From: Burkholderiales bacterium
GTDB lineage: Bacteria; Pseudomonadota; Gammaproteobacteria; Burkholderiales; Burkholderiaceae_C
Assembly (NCBI GenBank): GCA_028872015.1
Contig: JAGWLO010000001.1
Span: forward strand, 62,001 to 126,000
Length of the DNA: 64,000 bases
Direction of reading: 5' to 3'
This document shows positions 46,825-59,543 of the stretch, in pieces (the first letter of the stretch is position 1; every line of letters begins with the position of its first letter). Under the pieces are notes generated by a model. The model ran no database searches. It worked only from the letters and a program-made list of their open reading frames with translations, and was not told where the DNA came from. A program made the translations under genes and the position numbers.

Positions 46825-47730
46825 ATGACCACGGCCGACGCACGGGTGCACGACGCGCTGCTGCCGCGCCCGCCCGGCGGCAACGGCGTCGGCGCCGCGC
46901 TGTCGGTGGCGGTGCACGCATTGCTGCTGCTGGCGCTGACGAGCGCCGTGAACTGGCACGCCGACGCGCCCTCGGTGGTGACCGCCGAGCTCTGGTCCAG
47001 CGTGCCCCAGGTGGCGGGCACTGCCCCACCGCCGGCACCCACGCCGACCCCCGCGCCAGCGCCTCCGGCACCGCCACCGCCACCGCCCCCAACGCCAGCG
47101 CCAGCGCCGGCGCCGGCGCCGGCCCCCGCGCCCCCGCCGCCCAAGCCCGCCGAGGCCGAGCCCGACATCGCGCTCGAGCGCGCGGCGCGCCGCAAGGCGC
47201 AGGCGCAGAAGGCGGCGCAAGAGCAGGCGCTGCAGGAGAAGGCGGCCCAAGCGAAGGCGCTGCAGGAAAGGCGGCAGCAGGAGCAGGCGGCGCAGGCGAA
47301 GAAGGCCGAGCAGCTCAAGCAGCAACAGCAGCAGGCCAAGGCCGAAGCCGCGCGCCTGGCCCAGCTGCGCGAACAGACGCTGGCCCGCATGATGGGCGAG
47401 GCCGGCCAGGCCACCAGCAGCAGCACCCACAACGGCCGCGACGCGCGTGACGCCGGCCCGTCGGCCGCCTACGCGGCGCGGCTGGCGGGGCTGATCCGCC
47501 GCAACTCCACCTTCGCCGGCAGCCTGCCCGACAACAACGCCACCGAGGTCGAGGTCAACACGGCCCCGGGCGGCACCATCATCTCGCGCCGCATCGTCAA
47601 GAGCAGCGGCCACCCCGAGTGGGACGCGGCCGTGCTGCGCGCGATCGACCGCACCGGCCGCCTGCCGCCGGACGAGCGCGGCATCGTGCCGTCGCCGATG
47701 ACGATCGACTTCCGGCCCAACGACAAATAG
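46825..47730 (+). CDS. tolA: TolA-like energy-transducing protein
   Basis: A 301-aa protein with the three-part TolA layout: membrane helix at about 18-36 (ALSVAVHALLLLALTSAVNW), a Pro/Ala-rich segment then a long Gln/Ala/Lys-rich coiled coil (about 120-195), and a C-terminal TonB/TolA-type domain (AARLAGLIRRNSTFAGSLPD, GTIISRRIVKSSGHPEWDAAVLRAI). ATG 46825 is preferred to TTG 46798. The usual next genes, tolB and pal, are missing; a convergent gene follows 12 bp later. Confidence 0.9.
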   Translation: MTTADARVHDALLPRPPGGNGVGAALSVAVHALLLLALTSAVNWHADAPSVVTAELWSSVPQVAGTAPPPAPTPTPAPAPPAPPPPPPPTPAPAPAPAPAPAPPPPKPAEAEPDIALERAARRKAQAQKAAQEQALQEKAAQAKALQERRQQEQAAQAKKAEQLKQQQQQAKAEAARLAQLREQTLARMMGEAGQATSSSTHNGRDARDAGPSAAYAARLAGLIRRNSTFAGSLPDNNATEVEVNTAPGGTIISRRIVKSSGHPEWDAAVLRAIDRTGRLPPDERGIVPSPMTIDFRPNDK

Positions 47731-47742
47731 GCCGCCGCGGAC

Positions 47743-51510
<3,768 letters not shown>

Positions 51511-51517
51511 GGCGGGG

Positions 51518-51533
51518 GCAGACGCGCGTCTGC
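51518..51533. repeat. 16-bp perfect palindrome before the oxoprolinase gene
   Basis: GCAGACGC is followed by GCGTCTGC, fully self-complementary, 8 bp upstream of the oxoprolinase GTG. It may be an operator, or form a hairpin covering the ribosome site. The rest of the gap to 51809 holds GGTGGC-type simple repeats and no gene. Confidence 0.4.
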
Positions 51534-51809
51534 GGTGGTGGCGGTGGTGGCGGTGCTTGCAGCGGGGATCGCAAGCCGTGGGCACAGATTCTCGGCAACG
51601 CGGCCGCCCGCGTCCAACCCGGACACCTTCTATCACGCCGCCGGCGACCCGGTGGCCGGTGCGCGATGCCGGGTACAAGCCAAGAACAATCCGCTCCCGA
51701 CCGCGCTATTCCGGCCCTGGCTGCGGCGCCGGCTGCCTAGCATCGGCCCCAGCACCGCGGCGTGCGCCTGCGCCGGGCGCGGCGCGGCGTTGCCGAAAGG
51801 ATGTGCGCG

Positions 51810-54320
51810 ATGTCCGACCTGTCCCAGCCTGCGCTCGCGGTCCTGCCCGACGAGGCGGCGACCTTCGCCTGGCCCACGCCCGACCTGGCCGGCTACCCGG
51901 CACCCGGCCCGCTGGGCCGCCATCCGGCCTGCCGCATCGAAGGCCTGAACGGCCGCACGATCGAAGGCCAGCTGCTGCGCTTCGATCCCGTGCCCGGACT
52001 GCTGCAGGTGCGCACCGCGGGCGTGGCGAAGCCGGTATCGCTGCGCTTCGACCAGTTCCGCCGCCTGTGCCTGCTCGATCCGGTGCCGGCGCTGGAAGCC
52101 CCGGGCGACGCGCGCGACCTGGCCGGCGAGCGGCCGCAGATGCCGTTCCGGGTCGAGTTCGGCAACGGCAACCTGTGGGAAGGCCGCACCGTGGGCCGGC
52201 GCGAGGAACCCTCGGGCCTGTTCCTGTTCGAGCCGCTGGACGAGCGCGGCACGGTGCGGCGCTGGTTCGTGCCCCGGCCGGCCTACGTGGAGGCCGAGGT
52301 GGGCTTGCGCATCGGCGAGGCGCTGATCGCCCAGCGCTCCGCCACGCCCGATCAGATCGCCTCGGCGCTGGCCGAGCAGGACGCGTTGCGCACGCGCAAG
52401 CTGGGCGACCTGCTGCTCGAGCGTCACATCATCACGGCGGCCGAGCTGGGCCTGGCGATCGACCACCAGGCCCGGATGCCGATGGTGCGCATCGGCGAGG
52501 CGCTCACGGGCCTGGGCCTGATCACCGAGGCGCAGCTGCAGGAGGCGCTGGCATTGCAGCGGCAGGACCGCGGCGTGCCGCTGGGCGAGCTGCTGGTGCG
52601 CCGGGGCGCCGTCACGCAGGCCGACCTGCAGACCGCCCTGGCCCGCAAGATGGGCTACCCGCTGGTGGACGTGCTGCAGTTTCCGGCCGATGCCGAGGCC
52701 GTGGCGCGGCTGCCCTACGCCGTGGCCAGCCGACTGCCCGCGCTGCCGCTGCTGCTGCGCGGCGGGCGCCTGGTGGTGGCGGTGGAAGACCCGTCCAACC
52801 GCGCCCGGCTGGACGAACTCGAGTTCGCCGCCCAGTGCAAGGTGGTGCCGGTGCTGGCGCGCAGCGGCGTGCTGCAGGCGGCCGTGGACCGGGCTTACGA
52901 GAAGATCGGCGCCGCCAGCTTCGCGCTGCGCCTGCCGGGCGATCCGGCCACGCCGATCGACTACGAGATGGGCAACGCCAGCAAGCTGCTGGCCAGCATG
53001 GAAAGCGGCGCCGACCCGCGCCCCGACGAGGACGACGGCAGCGTCATCGAGCAGAGCGACAACACGCTGGTGCGGCTGATCAACTCGATGATCGTCGAGG
53101 CCCACACGCAGGGCGTCTCCGACATCCACATCGAATGCACCGGCGGGCGGGAGAAGGTGCGCATCCGCTTCCGCAAGGACGGACAGCTGCGCCCCTACCT
53201 CGAGCTGCCGCCCAGCTACCGCAGCGCCATCATCGCGCGGCTGAAGATCATGTGCGACCTCGACATCAGCGAGCGCCGCAAGCCGCAGGACGGCAAGATC
53301 AACTTCGCCAAGTTCGTGCAGGGCGTGCGGCTGGAGCTGCGCGTGGCCACCATCCCCACGCAGAACAACCTCGAGGACGCGGTGCTGCGCCTGCTGGCCT
53401 CGAACCGGCCCATCCCGCTGGACCAGCTGGGGCTGGCGCCGGCCATCCTGGAGCGCGTGCGCGAAGCGGCGCAGCGCCCGCACGGCCTGTTGCTGTGCGT
53501 GGGCCCCACGGGCTCGGGGAAGACCACCACGCTGCACTCGGTGCTGAGCAGCATCAACACCGCCGAGCGCAAGCTGTGGACGGCCGAGGACCCGATCGAG
53601 ATCACGCAGCAGGGGCTGCGCCAGGTGCAGGTGAACCCGCGCATCGACTGGACCTTCGCCAAGGCGCTGCGCGCCTTCCTGCGTGCCGACCCGGACGTGA
53701 TCATGGTCGGCGAGATCCGCGACCAGGAGACGGCGCAGGTGGCGATCGAAGCCTCGCTCACCGGCCACCTGGTGCTGTCCACGCTGCACACCAACAGCGC
53801 GCCCGAGACCGTCACGCGGCTGCTCGACATGGGCATGGACCCGTTCAACTTCGCCGATGCGCTGCTGGGCGTGCTGGCGCAGCGCCTGGTGCGCCGCCTG
53901 TGCAAGCAGTGCCGCAGCGAGACCGACGCCAGTCCGGAGGAAGAGGACGAGCTGCTGCAGGACTACCTGCACGCGATGAGCGGCGCCGACAACCCGCCCG
54001 GTGCCGACGCGGTGCGGGCCGACTGGCGCGCCCGCTTCGGCCGCCAGGTGGCCGCCGACGGCACCCGCAGCGGGCCGCTCGCGCGCTACCGCTGCGCCGG
54101 CTGCGAGCAGTGCGGCGGCAGCGGCTACCGCGGCCGCGCCGCCATCCACGAGCTGATGATGGTGTCGCGCGGGCTGCGCCACCTGATCCAGACCAACAGC
54201 CGCGCCGACGACCTGGAACGTCACGCCCTGGGCGAAGGGCTGCGCACGCTGCGCCAGGACGGCATCGAGAAGGTGCTGGCCGGGGTGACTTCGATCGAGG
54301 AAGTGCGGGCCAACTCCTAG
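51810..54320 (+). CDS. GspE/PilB-family secretion or pilus ATPase
   Basis: An 836-aa hexameric ATPase. After a 160-residue N-terminal region with no family I recognise come MshEN-type repeats (about 165-330: RIGEALIAQRSATPDQIASA, KLGDLLLERHIIT) and the ATPase: Walker A GPTGSGKTTTLHS, Asp box, Walker B VGEIRDQETAQVA and His box TLHTNSAPET. A zinc site uses CKQC and CAGCEQC, separated by a 70-residue insert. ATG 51810 has AAAGGA 8 nt before; ATG 51801 is an alternative. The usual GspE/PilB is about 570 aa. No platform, secretin or pilin gene is adjacent. Confidence 0.87.
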   Translation: MSDLSQPALAVLPDEAATFAWPTPDLAGYPAPGPLGRHPACRIEGLNGRTIEGQLLRFDPVPGLLQVRTAGVAKPVSLRFDQFRRLCLLDPVPALEAPGDARDLAGERPQMPFRVEFGNGNLWEGRTVGRREEPSGLFLFEPLDERGTVRRWFVPRPAYVEAEVGLRIGEALIAQRSATPDQIASALAEQDALRTRKLGDLLLERHIITAAELGLAIDHQARMPMVRIGEALTGLGLITEAQLQEALALQRQDRGVPLGELLVRRGAVTQADLQTALARKMGYPLVDVLQFPADAEAVARLPYAVASRLPALPLLLRGGRLVVAVEDPSNRARLDELEFAAQCKVVPVLARSGVLQAAVDRAYEKIGAASFALRLPGDPATPIDYEMGNASKLLASMESGADPRPDEDDGSVIEQSDNTLVRLINSMIVEAHTQGVSDIHIECTGGREKVRIRFRKDGQLRPYLELPPSYRSAIIARLKIMCDLDISERRKPQDGKINFAKFVQGVRLELRVATIPTQNNLEDAVLRLLASNRPIPLDQLGLAPAILERVREAAQRPHGLLLCVGPTGSGKTTTLHSVLSSINTAERKLWTAEDPIEITQQGLRQVQVNPRIDWTFAKALRAFLRADPDVIMVGEIRDQETAQVAIEASLTGHLVLSTLHTNSAPETVTRLLDMGMDPFNFADALLGVLAQRLVRRLCKQCRSETDASPEEEDELLQDYLHAMSGADNPPGADAVRADWRARFGRQVAADGTRSGPLARYRCAGCEQCGGSGYRGRAAIHELMMVSRGLRHLIQTNSRADDLERHALGEGLRTLRQDGIEKVLAGVTSIEEVRANS

Positions 54321-54329
54321 GCCCGGGCG

Positions 54330-56279
54330 TCAGGGTCGGGGCGTCAGCACCGCATCCAGCAGGTCGGGCGTGCCCGGCACGCGCTCGAGGTGCGGGTAGC
54401 GCAGGCCGCCGTGGTAGTCCACCGACACCGTGCGGTAGCGGTTGTCGGCCTTCACCAGCAGCGCGATGGCGCCCGCGCCGGGCGCGGCAGCGTCGCGGAT
54501 GGCCTGCTGCAGCACGTCGGCGTCGTACGGCACGCCATTGACGGCCACCAGCGTGGCGCCGGTGGGCAGGCCGGCGGCGAAGGCCGGGCCATCCCAGCGC
54601 ACGTCGCTCAAGCGGTCGTCCTTGCCCACCGCCAGGCCGATGGAATAGTTGAAGTCGGTGTACTTGTACAGCGCCTCCTGCGCCTTGGCCAGGGCGCTGG
54701 GCTGGTCGGTGTAGACCAGCCGCCAGCCGCCGCGCGCGATGCCGTCCAGCGGCGCGCCCGGGCCATGCCCGTCCAGGCGCCGGCGCAGGAAGCCGGCCCA
54801 GTCGTGCGGCAGCACGGCGTTCAGCGCCGCCACCACGTCGCCGAAGGTGTAGGTGACCGGCACATAGCTGCCGTCGTCGATGCCGAAGAAGGCGCGCGCG
54901 AAGTCGTCCAGCGATTTCTTGCCGCCGGTCTGCTGGCGGATCAGCGTGTCGGCGTCGAGCCAGATCAGGGCGCCTTCGGCGTAGTAGTCCAGGCCGCGCG
55001 TCCAGCTGCGGTAGCCGCTGGCGGCGTTGCGCGTGTTCACGATCTCGCCGTTGGTGGTGTCCTGCAGCGAGCGCCAGCGGCGGCCCGGCTCGTGGTCGAG
55101 ACGGGCCGCCATCAGCGCGATGCTGTCCCGCACCTGCTGGCGCGTCAGCAGGCCGCTGCGCGCGGCCAGCACCTGGCCCCAGAACTGGGTCTGGCCCTCG
55201 TACACCCACAGCAGGCTGTCGCGCATGGGCGTGGTGTAGTCGGGCGTCCACAGGTCGGCCGGGCGACGGAACTTGCCGTTCCAGGAATGCGCGTACTCGT
55301 GCGGCAGCAGGTCGCGGTCGGGCGCGGTGGCATCCCAGTCGGTGAAATACCTCGGTCCGGTGCCGTTCTCGCTGCTGCGGTGGTGCTCGATGCCGACGCC
55401 GCCGATCTCGTCGTCCAGCGTGAGCAGGAAGTCGTAGTGGTCGTAGTGCTGGCTGCCGAACAGCCTGGTGGCCTGCTGCACCAGCCGGCGGTGGGCGTCG
55501 AGCTGCGCCGGCGTGGCCGCCAGGTGCGCCTCGTCGTCGGCGAACACGTTCAGGTGCACCGGCACCGGCGCGCCCGGGGCGAGGTCGTAGCGGCGCATGT
55601 GGCTGCCGGCGTAGAGCGGCGAATCCACCAGCGTCTCGTAGGTGGTGGGCGCGAAGCGGGTGACGTCGCCTCCGGCCTGCGGGGTGGTGGCGGCGCCGTC
55701 CAGCGCGCTGGCAAAGCGCCAGCCCGCGGGCAGCCGCACGCTGGGCTGGATGCGGATGCCGCTGACGGCATAGCCGGCCGGCACCAGCGAGACGCCGCCC
55801 CACTTCAGCACCAGCATCTCGGGCGTGACGGCGGCACCGCTGAACGAGCCCGAGCCGGGCGCGGTCTGGGCCAGCTCCAGCTCGATCTGCTCGGCGCCCG
55901 GCGGCACGACGATGTGGAAGGCCGTCATCTCCACCGTGTCGCGCACCCAGGCCAGGCGCTGGCCGTTGGCGCTGATCACGAGCCCGGCCAGCAGGTTGAT
56001 CGGCCCGGTGGGCGCGTGCTCGCCGGGTATCCATTTCGGCAGCGACAGCGTCATCGGCCCCGGCCCGGCCACCGGGATGGTCTCGCGCACGCGGTAGATG
56101 TGGCGCGCCACGTCGGTGGCATCCACCTGCAGCGTGAGCAGGCCCGGGTAGGGCACGGCGCGGCCGGCCGGGATGGCCGGCGGCAGCGGCGCGCCCACCG
56201 GCTGCGCGAAGGTGGCGGGAAGCAGGGGCGCGCAGAGGCCGGCGCCGATCAGCGCCAGCCCGGACAACAGCGACTTCAT
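54330..56279 (-). CDS. M61-family metallopeptidase with PDZ domain
   Basis: A 649-aa secreted zinc aminopeptidase-like protein. The signal peptide is residues 1-26 (FAQ end). The zinc motif is LLPHEYAHSWNGK (HExxH near 320), followed by LWVYEGQTQFWG with the third ligand Glu. A PDZ domain lies near the C-terminus (DGPAFAAGLPTGATLVAVNG). Members cleave Gly/Ala-rich peptides. It begins inside the stop of the PlcP-like gene (ATGA), so it belongs to the PHO-box-controlled operon, a context not expected for this family. Confidence 0.9.
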   Translation of the reverse strand: MKSLLSGLALIGAGLCAPLLPATFAQPVGAPLPPAIPAGRAVPYPGLLTLQVDATDVARHIYRVRETIPVAGPGPMTLSLPKWIPGEHAPTGPINLLAGLVISANGQRLAWVRDTVEMTAFHIVVPPGAEQIELELAQTAPGSGSFSGAAVTPEMLVLKWGGVSLVPAGYAVSGIRIQPSVRLPAGWRFASALDGAATTPQAGGDVTRFAPTTYETLVDSPLYAGSHMRRYDLAPGAPVPVHLNVFADDEAHLAATPAQLDAHRRLVQQATRLFGSQHYDHYDFLLTLDDEIGGVGIEHHRSSENGTGPRYFTDWDATAPDRDLLPHEYAHSWNGKFRRPADLWTPDYTTPMRDSLLWVYEGQTQFWGQVLAARSGLLTRQQVRDSIALMAARLDHEPGRRWRSLQDTTNGEIVNTRNAASGYRSWTRGLDYYAEGALIWLDADTLIRQQTGGKKSLDDFARAFFGIDDGSYVPVTYTFGDVVAALNAVLPHDWAGFLRRRLDGHGPGAPLDGIARGGWRLVYTDQPSALAKAQEALYKYTDFNYSIGLAVGKDDRLSDVRWDGPAFAAGLPTGATLVAVNGVPYDADVLQQAIRDAAAPGAGAIALLVKADNRYRTVSVDYHGGLRYPHLERVPGTPDLLDAVLTPRP

Positions 56280-57217
56280 GGGGTAACGGGAAGCGGAAGC
56301 GGGCGCCGAGTATCACCCAGGCCCGGCGCGGCGGCGGTGCCGGCGGCGGCCGGCAGGCCGGTGCCGCCCGCGCGCTGCGTCCAGTCGAGGATCTCGAGCC
56401 GGCCGTCGGCGTGCTCGACCAGCGCGGTCAGGCTCTCGACCCAGTCGCCGTCGTTGCAGTACAGCACGCCGCCGATGGTGCGGATCTCGGCGTGGTGGAT
56501 GTGGCCGCAGACGACGCCGTGCAGGCCCCGCTGGCGCGCCTCGCGCGCGACCGCGGCCTCGAAATCGGCCAGGTAGCTCACGGCGCGCTTGACCTTGAGC
56601 TTGAGGTAGCGCGACAGGCTCCAGTACGGCAGCCCGACCCGCGCCCGCACCGAATTCAGGTGCCGGTTCAGCCGCAGCGTGAACTCGTAGGCCGAGTCGC
56701 CCAGGTACGCCAGCCACTTGGCGCACTGCACGACGCCGTCGAACAGGTCGCCGTGCGTGACCCACAGGCGGCGGCCGTCGGCCGTGACGTGCACGCAATG
56801 TTCCAGCACGTCGACGCCGCCGAAGTTGTGGCCCAGGTACTTGCGCGCGAACTCGTCGTGGTTGCCGGGCACGAAGATCACGCGCGTGCCCTTGCGCGCC
56901 TTGCGCAGCAGCTTCTGCACCACGTCGTTGTGCGCCTGCGGCCAGTACCACTGCCGCCGCAGCTGCCAGCCGTCGATGATGTCGCCCACCAGGTAGAGCG
57001 TCTCGCACTCGACGCTGCGCAGGAAGTCGAGCAGCGCCGCCGCCTGGCAGCCCGGCGTGCCCAGGTGCAGGTCGGAGATCCACACGGTGCGCACCTGCAG
57101 CCCGGCCGGGCCGGCCTCGGGCGGGTCGGGGTGGTGCGGAGCCGGTCCGGGCGGGGCAGGCAGTTCGTCGCGGCGCATGACGCGGGCGATCGTGGCGGCG
57201 GCGCGCGACGCCGTCAT
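56276..57217 (-). CDS. PlcP-like metallophosphoesterase (phospholipid remodelling candidate)
   Basis: A 313-aa calcineurin-like phosphoesterase. Metal ligands are in SDLHLGTPGC, GDIIDGW, GNHDEFAR, THGDLFDG and GHIHHAE. The segments ISDLHLGTPGCQAAALLDFL and WYWPQAHNDVVQKLLRKARK match the family that includes rhizobial PlcP, a phospholipase C that turns phosphatidylcholine and similar lipids into diacylglycerol under phosphate limitation. Automatic annotation often names it UDP-2,3-diacylglucosamine diphosphatase. It is flanked by an MGDG-type glycosyltransferase and controlled by a PHO-box-like site. The first 40 residues are a Pro-rich extension; an internal Met14 start is possible. Confidence 0.85.
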   Translation of the reverse strand: MTASRAAATIARVMRRDELPAPPGPAPHHPDPPEAGPAGLQVRTVWISDLHLGTPGCQAAALLDFLRSVECETLYLVGDIIDGWQLRRQWYWPQAHNDVVQKLLRKARKGTRVIFVPGNHDEFARKYLGHNFGGVDVLEHCVHVTADGRRLWVTHGDLFDGVVQCAKWLAYLGDSAYEFTLRLNRHLNSVRARVGLPYWSLSRYLKLKVKRAVSYLADFEAAVAREARQRGLHGVVCGHIHHAEIRTIGGVLYCNDGDWVESLTALVEHADGRLEILDWTQRAGGTGLPAAAGTAAAPGLGDTRRPLPLPVTP

Positions 57218-58389
57218 GACGCCACGGCGTCAGCGCGGTGACGCGCGTGCGCCGACGACAGCGGCGGCGCCGCCTGCCCGGCCAGCACCCGCGCCAGCAC
57301 CTCGGGCACTTCGAACACCGCCCGGTTGTCGACGGCGGCCACGCGGGCGCCGAACTCGGGCAGCCGCTGCGTCAGCGTCTGCACCGCGGCCCCCACCTGG
57401 CCGAAGCTGCGCAGCACCACGCCCAGGCCCTGCGCGCGCACCCACTCGGTGTTGTAGCGCTCCTGCGGCATGGTCCAGGCGTTGCGCGTGACGATCACCG
57501 GCAGCCCCAGCTGCACCGCCTCGCTCAGGCTGCCGGGCCCGGGCTTGCCGATGAAGAAGTCGGCCAGGCGCATCCAGCGCGCCACCTCGGGCGTGTAGCC
57601 CACCACCACGCGCGGCGCCGGCGCCGGCAGCGCACGCAACGCCTGCGCCAGCGCCTCGTTGCGGCCGCACATCAGGATCAGCGGCGTGGCCGGCAGCGCC
57701 TGCGCGATGCGCTTCATCACGCCCGAGCCGGTGCCACCGAACAGCACCAGGCCGGTGGGGGTGGCCGCATCCAGGCCGGCGCGCAGGCGCTCGGCGGCGC
57801 GGTCGATCGGCGGGCCGAGGTGGAACTCGGGCCGCAGCACCATGCCGCTGACGCGGTGCACCCGCGCCGGGTCGCAGCCGGCGGCCAGCGCCTGCTGCAC
57901 GGCGTGCTCGCTGCCGCACACCAGGTGCTGCGCCAGGCCGGGCTCGATCCAGAAATGCGGCGGGTGGTCGGCCAGGTCGGTGAGCACGGTGACGAAGGGC
58001 ACGCCGGGCCGCGCCAGCGCCAGGCTGTCGTGCAGCGCGCGGTTGAAGTTGGGGATCAGCGAGACCACCAGGTCGGGCCGCGTGGCCTGCCAGTGCCGCG
58101 CCAGGCGCTGCACCAGCGCACCGTGGCCGAGCCGGATCAGCCCCTGCAGCAGCTTCAGCTCCTGCGCCAGGCCGAGCGTGAAGCCGCTGGCCAGGCGCTT
58201 GTTGTACAGGTCCTCGGGCTCGATGCCGGTGAGGCGGCGGAAGCGCGCCGTCGGGTCGAGCACCTCGGTCAGGTTGACCTTGCGCACGCGCCACGGCCGG
58301 CCCTGGGCCTGCATCACCTGGGCCAGCGCCTGGGCCGCGGCGCGGTGGCCGCCGCCGGCGTTGAACCACACCAGATCGATGGTCGTCAT
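57214..58389 (-). CDS. MGDG-synthase-type glycosyltransferase (GT28-like)
   Basis: A 391-aa GT-B enzyme. The N-terminal WFNAGGGHRAAAQAL is the MGDG-synthase/MurG-like acceptor motif, LFGGTGSGVM and GKPGPGSLSEA are the nucleotide-sugar binding segments, and VLTDLADHPPHFW is conserved. Such enzymes add a sugar to diacylglycerol. It overlaps the PlcP-like gene by 4 bp, whose product would supply the diacylglycerol. Three PHO-box half-sites lie 24 bp upstream of its start. MurG itself is excluded by context and length of the acceptor domain. Confidence 0.85.
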   Translation of the reverse strand: MTTIDLVWFNAGGGHRAAAQALAQVMQAQGRPWRVRKVNLTEVLDPTARFRRLTGIEPEDLYNKRLASGFTLGLAQELKLLQGLIRLGHGALVQRLARHWQATRPDLVVSLIPNFNRALHDSLALARPGVPFVTVLTDLADHPPHFWIEPGLAQHLVCGSEHAVQQALAAGCDPARVHRVSGMVLRPEFHLGPPIDRAAERLRAGLDAATPTGLVLFGGTGSGVMKRIAQALPATPLILMCGRNEALAQALRALPAPAPRVVVGYTPEVARWMRLADFFIGKPGPGSLSEAVQLGLPVIVTRNAWTMPQERYNTEWVRAQGLGVVLRSFGQVGAAVQTLTQRLPEFGARVAAVDNRAVFEVPEVLARVLAGQAAPPLSSAHARHRADAVAS

Positions 58390-58412
58390 GGCGCCGATGG
58401 TTGGGCCGGCGC

Positions 58413-58441
58413 ATGACGCTCGCATGAACGCGGCATGACAC
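58413..58441 (-). promoter_or_regulatory. Triple PHO-box-like element of the GT-PlcP-M61 operon
   Basis: On the minus strand three 7-mers, GTGTCAT (58441-58435), CGTTCAT (58430-58424) and GCGTCAT (58419-58413), are spaced exactly 11 bp start to start. PhoB binds direct repeats of CTGTCAT with 4-bp spacers. Matches to consensus are 6/7, 5/7 and 5/7. The element ends 24 bp before the glycosyltransferase ATG. Confidence 0.7.
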
Positions 58442-58484
58442 CGCGGTGGCGTGGACCCGGGGCGGCCCGCCGGCCGCGCTGGTC

Positions 58485-59543
58485 TCAGGCGCCGCCGTGC
58501 TCCAGCGCGTAGGGCCACTCGGCGATGCCGCCGGCCAGCGACATGGCGTGGATGCCGCGCTCGCGCAGCAAGAAGGTGGCGGCGCGGCTGCGCCGGCCGT
58601 TGCGGCAGTAGACGACGTAGGCGCTGTCGACGTCGATGGCGTACACGCCCTCGTGGCGCAGCCGCTCCAGCGGCAGCAGCCGCGCGCCGGGGATGCGCCC
58701 CTCGGCATGCTCGGCCGGATGGCGGCAGTCCAGCAGTTGCACCGCGCCGCGCGCCAGCAGCGCGTGCGCGCGGCGGGCGTCGATCTCCTCGACCATCGGC
58801 GGTCGCAGCAAGGCGTCGAAGTCGTCCTTGCCCAGCGTCAGCAGCTGGCCGGGTGTGGTCATGGTCACGGTGGCGGTGCGCTCGCCGCCGACCAGCAGCG
58901 CTTCTTCGCCGAAGCTGTCGCCGTCGCTGAGCCGGTTCACCAGCACCGGGCGGCCGCTGTCGGGGTCGGTCTCCCAGACCTCGGCATCGCCGGCGAGGAT
59001 GACGTAGTAGCGGTCGCCCGCCTCGCCCTGGGTGACGATGGTCTCGCCCGCCGCCACCGGCCGCTCGACCAGGCGGTTGATGGCCTTGGCCACGTTCTCC
59101 AGCGGCAGGCCGTGGAAGACCTTCAGGTGCGACTCGGGCAGCACGAAGGCGCCCAGGAAATCCCAGCCCAGCAACTCGTCGAGGTCGTCGCTGTCGATGC
59201 TCAGCACCTCGGCGTCGGTGGTGGCGCGCACGCGCAGCTGGCTGCTGGCGGCGCTGACGAGCGCGAAGCCCGGGCCCTGGGCATCGACGACGACGCGGCG
59301 CGCATGCGCGCGCTCGCTGCCGTCGGGGTCGCGCCAGCGCCGCCGCGCCTCGAGCTCGCCGGCCAGCAGCACCACGTGGTGCTGCAGCCCTTCGGGCGAG
59401 TCGTCGATCCAAGCACCGGCCGGCACCAGCCGCCGCGGGCTGCGTTCCAGCAGCGCCAGCAGTTGCGCCTTGGGCAGCGGCGAGAACATCGTCGTCGCGG
59501 CCAGGCGCCGGGCGAGATCGGCAAGGGTCAGGTCGGCTCGCAT
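58485..59543 (-). CDS. Cyclic-nucleotide-binding and rhodanese fusion protein
   Basis: A 352-aa cytoplasmic protein. Residues about 15-115 look like a degenerate cNMP-binding domain, residues about 130-245 a better one (GETIVTQGEAGDRYYVILAG, DGDSFGEEALL with ERTATVTM as phosphate-binding cassette), and the C-terminus a rhodanese (QLLDCRHPAEHAEGRIPGA, active-site Cys in YCRNGRRSR). There is no DNA-binding HTH, so it is not a CRP-type activator. It follows psd with a 16-bp overlap. It may sense a nucleotide and carry sulfur or redox chemistry; role unknown. Confidence 0.83.
   Translation of the reverse strand: MRADLTLADLARRLAATTMFSPLPKAQLLALLERSPRRLVPAGAWIDDSPEGLQHHVVLLAGELEARRRWRDPDGSERAHARRVVVDAQGPGFALVSAASSQLRVRATTDAEVLSIDSDDLDELLGWDFLGAFVLPESHLKVFHGLPLENVAKAINRLVERPVAAGETIVTQGEAGDRYYVILAGDAEVWETDPDSGRPVLVNRLSDGDSFGEEALLVGGERTATVTMTTPGQLLTLGKDDFDALLRPPMVEEIDARRAHALLARGAVQLLDCRHPAEHAEGRIPGARLLPLERLRHEGVYAIDVDSAYVVYCRNGRRSRAATFLLRERGIHAMSLAGGIAEWPYALEHGGA

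Noticed and set aside
56276-57217. Lipid A enzyme LpxH
   Set aside because: The motifs fit the PlcP branch better and the operon partners are glycolipid genes.
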